From NCBI RefSeq assembly GCF_003002065.1, contig NZ_PVZG01000014.1, positions 124,001 to 188,000 on the forward strand: DNA of 64,000 nt. Reading direction: 5' to 3'. Below are positions 1-9,000 of this stretch, piece by piece; position 1 is the first letter of the stretch, and each line of letters begins with the position of its first letter. Both the position numbers and the translations under genes were made by a program. The stretch is from Pseudosporangium ferrugineum. GTDB lineage: Bacteria; Actinomycetota; Actinomycetes; Mycobacteriales; Micromonosporaceae. Below the pieces are notes generated by a model. The model saw only the letters and a list, made by a program, of their open reading frames with translations, did no database searches and had not been told where the DNA came from.

Positions 1-3000
1 ACGGGCACGGTGTTGATGAGCAGCCCGACGATCGACTCCACGCCGGGCAGCTCGCCGCCGCGGCCCGAGACGGTCGAGCCGAACACCACCGAGTCGCGGC
101 CGAGCAGCCGGCCCAGCAGCAGCCCCCAGGCGCCGTGGATCAGGGTGCTGACGGTGATCCCGTACGCCCGCGCCACGTCCGCGAGCTCGCCGGCCCGGTC
201 GACGTGGGCGAACGCGCTGCCGTGCTCCGACACCGCCGTGACCTCCGGGTACAGCGCCGTGGGCGCCACGCCGTCCAGGGCAGCACGCCACGCGGCGCGG
301 GCCGCCTCGCGATCCCGGGTCACCACCGACTCGACGTGATCGCGGAACGTCGTCACCGGCGGGTCCAGCTCCCGCCCGTGGTACGCGGCCACGACGTCGG
401 AGAAGACCAGCGGGTACGACCACCCGTCGGCGAGGATGTGGTGCATCGTCTCGATCAGCCGGTGCTCGGTGGCGCTCAGGGACACCAGCGCGTGGCGCAG
501 CACGGGCGGCTGCGCCAGGTCGAACGGCTGGGCCAGCTCCTCCGCCGCGACCTCGCCGAGCCGTTCCGGCGTACCGGTCAGGTCGGCCTCGCGCCACGGC
601 ACCCGCACGTCGGCGGCGATCACCTGGACGATGCGGCCGTCGCGCAGTTCCCGGAAGGAGGCGCGCAGGGCCTCGTGGCGGCGTACGGCCGCCTCGACCG
701 CGGCGCGCAGCCGGGCCGGGTCGACCTCGCCGGTCAGCTCGGCGATCTGCTGGACCGCGTACGTGTCCACCTCGGACGTGACGGCGTGGAAGTACATGCC
801 CTCCTGCAGCGGCAGCAGCGGCAGCACGTCCGCCGCGCCGGCGAAGGCGTCCACGTCGTCCTGGGTGAGCCGGACCAGCGGGAAGTCCGACGGCGTGTGC
901 CCGCCCAGGTCCACGGTCGCCAGCTCGCGCAGGACGGCCGTCCACCGCTCGGCCAGCGCGATGACGCGCTCCTCGGCGAACAACCCGGCCGGCCACGACA
1001 GGGTCGCCTCGAACGTGTCGCCGGTGACGTGCGCGTTGATCTCCAGCGGCATCGCCGGGTTCGCCGGATCGACGCCCTCCCGCAGCGGCGCCGCCTGCGC
1101 CCACTCCCCGCCGTCGGCGCCGCCGAACCGGCCCAGGTAGTTGAAGAGGATCTCCGGGGCCGGGCCGAGGTCGCGGTCGTGCAGCCAGCGCAGCGAGCCG
1201 TAGCCGAGCCCGTCGGTGGGCACGGCCCGCAGCTGCTCCTTGACCGCCCGCGTCGCGGCGGCCAGGTCGGTGGTCGTGCCGGGCTCGAGCCGGACCGGGT
1301 GGATCGCGGTGAACCAGCCGACCGTACGGGACAGGTCCAGCTCGCCGGTGCGGCCGTGGCCCTCCAGGCTGACCAGCACCGGCCCGTCCGTGCCGCGCCA
1401 CCGGTTCACGGCGACCGCGAGGCCGGTCAGCAGCACGTCGTTCACGCCGCCGAAGAAGCTCGCGGGCACGGTGGTGAGCAGCGGGACGGTGACCTCGGCG
1501 GGCAGAGTCACGGTCACCGAGCGGACCGTCGCCGCCGTGTCGGCCGCGGGATCGGCCGGGCGGTCACCGAGCGGCGCTCGCGGCCCGGCGAGCGTACGGC
1601 GCCAGAACTCCTCCTGGTCCGGGTAGGACGGCTGGGAGGCGGCGAACGTTCGGAACGAGGCACCGACCGGTGCGAGCTCCTCGCCGCGCCAGGCCCGGCG
1701 CAGGTCCTCGGCGAGGATCCGCCACGAGACACCGTCGATGACCAGGTGGTGGACGACGAGCAGCAGGGTGCGCCCGTCCCAGGCGGCGCGCAGCATCACG
1801 CCGTTCGCCGGGTCGAGGCGGGCCACCTCGGCGGCCTCGTCGAGCGGTCCCTCGGTGAGCAGCGTGGCGGCGCGCAGGCCGGGGGCGGGGACGTGCAGGG
1901 TGCCGTCGAAGGTGGCCCGCAGCAGGTCGTGGCGGTCGACGACGGCCTGGAGGAGGTCCTCGAGGCGGGCGCGGGTGAGCGCGGCCGGCGTATGCCAGGC
2001 CATGGACTGGTAGAAGTGGTCCAGCGGCGTCGCCGACTTCACCGTCTCGGCCAGCATCGGCGTCAGCGCGACGTCGCCCAGGCCGTCGTCGGCCACGGTC
2101 TCCGCGGCCGCGGCGGGCAGGGCGGCGGCCAGGGCCTGGACGGTGCGGCGACGGAACACGTCGCGCGGCGTCATCGGCATCCCCGCCTTGCGCGCCCGCC
2201 CGGCGACCGCGATGGAGGAGATGCTGTCCCCGCCGATCGCGAAGAAGTCGTCGTCGATGCCCACCCCCGGCAGCCCGAGCACGTCGGCGTAGATGCCGGC
2301 CAGCGCCCGTTCCCGCTCGTCGCGCGGGCCCCGGGTGACCGACAGGATCGGGGTGGCCTCGGGCAGCGCCCGCACGTCGAGCTTGCCGTTGACGGTCAGC
2401 GGCAGCGCGTCCACGACCGCGTACAGCGACGGGACCATGTACGACGGCAACCGCTCGGCGAGGGCCGCACGGACCTCGGCGGGCGTGGCGTCGCCGACCA
2501 GGTAGGCATGCAGCTTGCCGTCGCGGGCAAGGACCGCCGCCTGACGGACGCCCGGCACCGCGGCGACCGCGGACTCCACCTCGCCCAGTTCGATGCGGTA
2601 GCCCCGGATCTTCACCTGATCGTCACTGCGGCCCAGGAAGTCCAGGTTGCCGTCCGGCCGCTCCCGGACCAGGTCACCGGTGCGGTAGAGGCGGGTGCCG
2701 TCCGGGCCCGCGACGAAGCGCGACGCGGTCAGCGCGGGACTGCCGAGGTAGCCGCGGGCCAGTCCGGCGCCCGTGATGTAGAGCTCGCCGGCGACGCCCG
2801 GGGGCACCGGGCGCAGCCAGGCGTCGAGGACGTACCCGGTGGTGTTGAAGATGGGACGGCCGACCGTGGGGGTGGGGCTGTCCGCCGTACCGGCGCCCAG
2901 GGTGTTGATCGTGTATTCGGTCGGGCCGTAGAGGTTGTAACCGATCGGCGGGCTGCCGAGCCGCGACCACACGGCGTCGGTGACGGCCTCGCCGCCGAGC

Positions 3001-6000
3001 AGCACCAGCCACATCTGATGCCCGTCCAGCAGGCCCTCGTCGATGAGGTGGTGCGCGTACGTCGGCGTCACGTTGACCACGCCGACGCCGTGCGCGCGGC
3101 AGTACGCGACCAGCGCCGTGGCGTCCCGCCGCAGCTCCTCGTCGCAGACGTGCACCTCGTGGCCCTCGACCAGCCACAGCAGTTCCTCCCACGACATGTC
3201 GAAGGAGAAGCTGACCGTGTGCGCGATCCGCAGCCGCTCGACGCCGGCCGCCCGGGCCCGCGCCACGGTCGGGCCGAAGATCTCCGCCCGGTGGTTGAGC
3301 TGCATGTTCGTCAGCCCCCGGTACGGCGTCACGACCCCCTTCGGCCGGCCCGTGGACCCGGAGGTGTAGATGACGTACGCCGGGTGGTCCGGGTGCACCG
3401 CCGCGCGCACCGGCCCGCCGTCGACCGGCACACCGTCGAGCGAGGTCAGCACCAGCAGCGGCGCCGCGTCGTCGATCATCGCCCGGCGCCGCTCCGCCGG
3501 CAGGTCCAGATCCAACGGCAGGTACGCCGCCCCCGCCCGCAACACCGCGAACAACGCCACCACCATGTCGATGCCCCGCGGCAGCGCCAGCGCCACGATC
3601 CGCTCCGGCCCGGCACCGCGCGCGATCAGCCCGCGGGCCACCGCGTCGATCCGCGCGTCCAGCTCGGCGTAGGTCAGCCGCTGCTCGCCGAAGACCAGCG
3701 CGGTCAGGTCCGGGGTCCGCGCCGCCTGATCGGCCAGCATGCCGGCGACGGTCGTCTCCGGGATCGCGGTCGTCCGCCCGGCGAGCGCCCGTTCCGACGC
3801 CAGGGGCACCGCGCCGGCCGGCACGTCCAGGCCGTCCGCGAGCGCCCGCAGCACGCCCACGAGCTGGTCGACCATCGACCTCGCCGCGGCCCCGGTGACC
3901 ACGTCGGGGCGGTACTCGAGCTTGACCCGCAGGTTCGCGCCCGGGGTCAGCACCCAGGTCAGCGGGTAGTGCGTGGTGTCGGTGTACTCGACGTTCACGA
4001 TGCCCTGCGCGGCCTCGAGGTCGTCGAAGGTGCTGTCGGCGAGGAAGTTCTGCAGCACGTACAGGGTGTCGAAGAGCTGGTCGTGGCCGGTGGCCCGCTG
4101 GATGTCGCCCAGGCCGAGATACTCGTGCGGCGCCAGGTCGATCCGGTCCCGCTGGGCCCGGCGGGCCAGGTCGGCGACGGTCGCGGCGGGCGTGGCGACG
4201 ACCCGGGCGGGCACGGTGTTGAGGAACAGGCCGATGACGTTCTCGATGCCGGGCAGCGCGGTCGGGCGGCCGGCGACCGTGGTGCCGAAGGTGACGTCGC
4301 CGCGCCCGGTGCGATGCCCCAGCACCAGGGCCAGCGCCACGGTCAGCACCGAGTTGAGGGTGACCCCGGCCCGGCGGGCCTGCTCGTGCAGCCGGGTGGT
4401 GACCGCGGTCGGCAGCGCCGCCAGGATCCGCTCGGAGAGCATCGGCTCGCGGCCGGCCGCCTCCGGCACGACGACGGTGGGTTCGCCCAGCGCGGCCTTC
4501 CACGCGGCGGCCGACGCGTCCCGGTCCTGGGCGGCGATCCACGCGAGGTAGTCGGGGAAGCCGGGGCCGCCGATGGGCAGCGCGCCCCGGGCACCGCGCG
4601 AGTCGTACAGGGCGAACAGCTCGCGCAGCACGAGCTCGCGGGACCAGCCGTCCCACAGCAGGAAGTGGCAGGTGAGCAGGAGGCGGTCGGTGCCGTCCGG
4701 GTTGCGCACCACGGTGAGCCGGATCAGCGGCGGCGCGGTCAGGTCGAACGGCCGCTCCCGGTCCTCGGCGGCGATCGCCTCCGGGTCGCCGCCCTCGACG
4801 ACGGTCACCGCGGCCGGCACCGACGCGGCGATGATCTGCCGGGGACGCGGCTCGCCGGCGAAGGACGCCCGCAGCGTGGGGTGCCGGTCCAGCAGGGCGG
4901 CGAAGGCCAGCTCCAGCGCGGGTACGTCGAGCCGCCGGTCGAAGTCGAACACGTTCTGCGCGATGTAGGTGGCCGCGCCGTCCTCGTACGTCGCCTGGAA
5001 GTACACGCCCTCCTGCAGCGGCGACAGCTCCCACACCTCGTCGGGCGCGGCCGGTGTCACCTCCGGCGCCGGTCCGTCCGCGGTGGCGGCGATCGCCGCG
5101 GCCGTACGGATCCGGAAGACGTCCTGGACGGAGAGCGTGAGGCCGTCGCGGGCGAGCAGGTTGACCAGCCGGATGGCGCTGATGCTGTCGCCACCGCGGG
5201 CGAAGAAGTCGTCGTGCACGCCCACACCGGCGCCGAGCACCTCGGCGAAGCGCGCGACGACCTCCGCCTCCCGCGCGGTCCGCGGCGGCTCGCCGGTGGT
5301 CACGACCGGGTCGGGCAGGGCGCGCCGGTCCCGCTTCCCGTTCGGCAGCAGCGGTACGGCGTCCAGCACGGTCACCGTCGCCGGCACCAGGTACGCGGGC
5401 AGCTCCTCGCGCAGGGTGGCGAGCAGGGCCTGCGGGTCGAGGGTCTCCCCCGGCTCGGCGACCACGTACCCGTGCAGGGCCGAGCGGCGCGCGACCGCGA
5501 CGGCCTCCCGGACCCCGAGCCGGCGCAGCAGGGCCGCCTCGACCTCGGCCGGCTCGACCCGGTGGCCGTTCACCTTGACCTGGTCGTCGTTGCGGCCCAG
5601 GAACTCGACCCGGCCGTCCGTCCAGCGGCCCAGGTCGCCGGTGCGGTAGAGCCGCTCCCCGGGCGTGAACGGGTCGGCGACGAACCGGGCCGCGGTGGCG
5701 CCGCCCTGGCCGCGGTAGCCGCGCGCCAGCTGCACGCCGCCGACGTAGATCTCGCCGGCCGCGCCCGGCGCCACCGGGTCGAGGGCGGCATCGAGCAGAT
5801 ACACGCGTACGCCGGGCACGGGCCGGCCCAGCGTCACGGTCTCGCCGGGCACGACGGTGCCGGTGAGCACGTCCCCGGTGTTCTCCGATGCGCCGTAGGA
5901 GTTGACCAGGACGGCGTCCGGGGAGGCGGCGGCGAGGGCGGCGACCGTGCCGGCGTCCAGTGCCTCGCCGCTGGTGATCCAGCGGCGCAGCCCGCGTACG

Positions 6001-9000
6001 AGCTCGGGCGCGGTCTCGGCCAGCGCGGCGGCCAGGCTCGGCACGGCCAGCAGCTGGGTGGCGCCGGACCCGGCGACGAGCCGGGCCAGCAGCGCGCCGT
6101 CCGCGGCGGTGGCGTCGTCGGCGAGGACGACCGTGGCGCCCGCGACGAGGCCGCCGAGCAGCTCGGTGGTGCCGTCGATGAAGCTCATCGAGCTCTTCGC
6201 GACCCGGACCTCGCCGTCCCACCGCTCGCGGGCCCAGGCCAGGCGGTTGGCGAGGGCGCCGTGCGTGCCGACGACCGCCTTGGGGCGCCCGGTCGAGCCG
6301 GAGGTGTAGACGACCGACGCGGCGTCGAGCGGCCCGACGGGCACGTCCGGCGCGTCGCCGCGCGCGGTGCGGATCCGGACGACCGGGACGTCGTGCGGCG
6401 GCAGGGCGCGGTTGCTCGCGTCGTCCACCAGCACGCAGACGGGCCGGGCGTCGTCCAGCATGAACTCGATCCGCGCGGCCGGATAGCCCGGGTCCACCGG
6501 CAGGTACGCGGCCCCGGCGCGCAGCACGCCGAGCAGCGCCACGGGCAGGTCGGCCGTGCGGCGGGTGGCCACGGCGACGACGTCACCGCGGCGGACCCCG
6601 GCGGCGTGCAGCGTCGCCGCGACGGCACCCGAGCGCTGCCACAGGGCGGCGTACGGGAGGTCGCCGGCCCCGGCCCGGATCGCGGTCCGCGCCGGGTCGG
6701 CAGCGCCGATCAGCGCGGGCACCAGCGGCAGCGCCGCCGGGTCCCCGCCGCCGGCGAGCGCCAGCACCGCGGCCCGATCGGCCTCGGGGAGCAGCTCCAG
6801 GGCGGCGACCGGGGTGCCCGGGTCGGCGGTGAGGACGCGGACGTACTGGTCGAGCAGGCGGCCCGCGGCGGCCGGGTCGAGGCGGTGGGTGAGGGTCACC
6901 GTGACGGTGCCGCCGGGCTTGACCATGAGGGTGGCCGGGTAGTGCGGCGCCTCGACGACGTCCACGCCGGTGATCCGCGGCCCGTCGCCGGCCGGGGCGT
7001 CCGGGGCCGGATAGTTCTCGATCACCACGAGGGTGTCGAAGAGCTCGGGCAGGCCGGTCCGGCGCTGGATCTCCGCCAGCGCGGTCTGCTCGTGCTCGAC
7101 CACCTCGCGCTGGGCGGCGGCGAAGCGGGCGAGCACATCGGCGAGGGTCTCCGCGCCGGTCCAGCGGACCCGGGCGGGCACGGTGTTGATGAGCAGGCCG
7201 GCGATAGCCTCGACACCGGGGACGTCGCCGCCGCGGCCGGACACCGTGGAACCGAAGACCACGTCGGAGCGGCCGGTGACGCGGCCGAGGAGCACCCCCC
7301 ACGCGGCGGCGATCACGTTGCTCACCGTCACGCCGTGGCGCTGGGCGAGCGCCCGCACGGCCGCGCCGTCGACGGTCGCGGTGAGGCTCGCGGCGGGCCC
7401 GGTGGCCCCGGGCGCCAGCAGGGTCGGCTCGGTGACGCCGTCGAGGAGGCGGGCGTACGCCTCGACATCGCCCTCGCCGCGGCGGGCCAGGAAGTCCCGG
7501 AACGACGGCGCCGGGGGCAGCGCCCGGCCGGCGTGCAGGGCGAGGAGGTCGCCGAGGAGCAGCGGCACCGACCAGCCGTCCGCGACGATGTGGTGCACGG
7601 TCTGCACCAGGACGTGCCGGTCGGCGGCGAGGCGGACGAGGGCGTACCGCATGGCGGGCGGGCGGGACAGGTCGAACGGCTCGGCGCGTTCGGCGGCGGC
7701 GACGGCGTCCACGTCGCCGGCCACCACGTAGCGCCACGGCGCCCGTACCGGGGCGCCGACGACCGCGACCACCTCGCCGTCGCCGGCCGCCCGGAACGCG
7801 GCCGCCAGGTTCGGGTGGCGCTCGAACAGGGCGGTGGCGGCGCGGCGCAGGCGGTCGGCGTCCAGCGGGCCGTCGAGGTGGATCAGCTGCTGGACCACGT
7901 ACGGGTCGGCGCCGGGCGCGTACGCGGCGTGGAAGTAGAGCCCGGCCTGCAGCGGCGTCAGCGGGAGCACGTCGCGCACGTCCGGGCCGAGCGCGTCCAC
8001 GTCGGACTGCCGGAGCCGGACGAGCGGGAAGTCGGACGGCGTGTGACCGGCGACGCCCGGATCGCCCGCGATGGCGGTGAGCAGCTCCACCCAGCGGTCC
8101 GCGATCGCCCGCACTTCGTCGCGCGCGAGCACCCGGCCCGGCCAGCTGAACACCGCGGACAGCGAGGAACCAGCCGTGACGGCGTTGACCTCGAGTGCGC
8201 GGGGCAGCGGCATGCGCGGGTCGCGGCGCTCGACGACCTCCTCGCCCTCGGCGAAGCGGCCCAGGTAGTTGAACAGCACCTGCGGCTGGACGGCCAGCTC
8301 GGCATGGCCGGCGAGGTAGCGCAGGACGCCGTACGAGATGCCGTGGTGCGGTACGGCCCGCAGCTGCTCCTTGACCGCCTTCACGGCAGCGGCGAGCGGC
8401 AGCCCGGTGACGTCCAGCGGGACCGGGAAGAGCGTGGTGAACCAGCCGACGGTCCGCGACAGGTCGAGGTCCGCGGCGTCCTCCTCGCGGCCGTGCCCCT
8501 CCAGCTCCAGCAGCATCGGCCCGTCCGGCGAGACCGCCAGCGCGAGCGCCGCCACGAGCGCGTCGTTGACCCCGCCGTGGATCGCGGCCGGCACGGCGGT
8601 CAGCAGCCGCTCGGTGACGTCCGCGGGCAGGGTGACGGTCAGGGTCTCCTCGGTGGCAACCGTGTCCCCCGGCGCCGGGAGGCGCCGGCCCAGGGTGCGC
8701 ACGGGCGTGGCCGCCGCCGCGGTCCAGTACGGCAGGTCGTCGCGGAAGTCGGCCTCGCGCAGCGCGGCGGCCCACTGCCGGAACGAGGTCGGCGCGGGCG
8801 CGATCGGCAGCCCGCCGCGCAGGTCCTCGGCGAGCACGCGCAGCGAGACGCCGTCCACGATCACGTGGTGCAGGGCCACGATCAGCTCGCCGTCCCGGTG
8901 CGAGAAGGCCACCAGCCGGTCGGTGCTCAGCCGGGAGACGGTGGCCGCCAGGTCCTCGCCGGTACGCAGCACGTCGGCGGCGGTCAGCGTCCCGGCCGGA

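Noticed and set aside
2674..6222. Long Arg-rich minus-strand frame inside the NRPS
   Set aside because: Shadow frame offset from the real NRPS frame; no recognisable domains.
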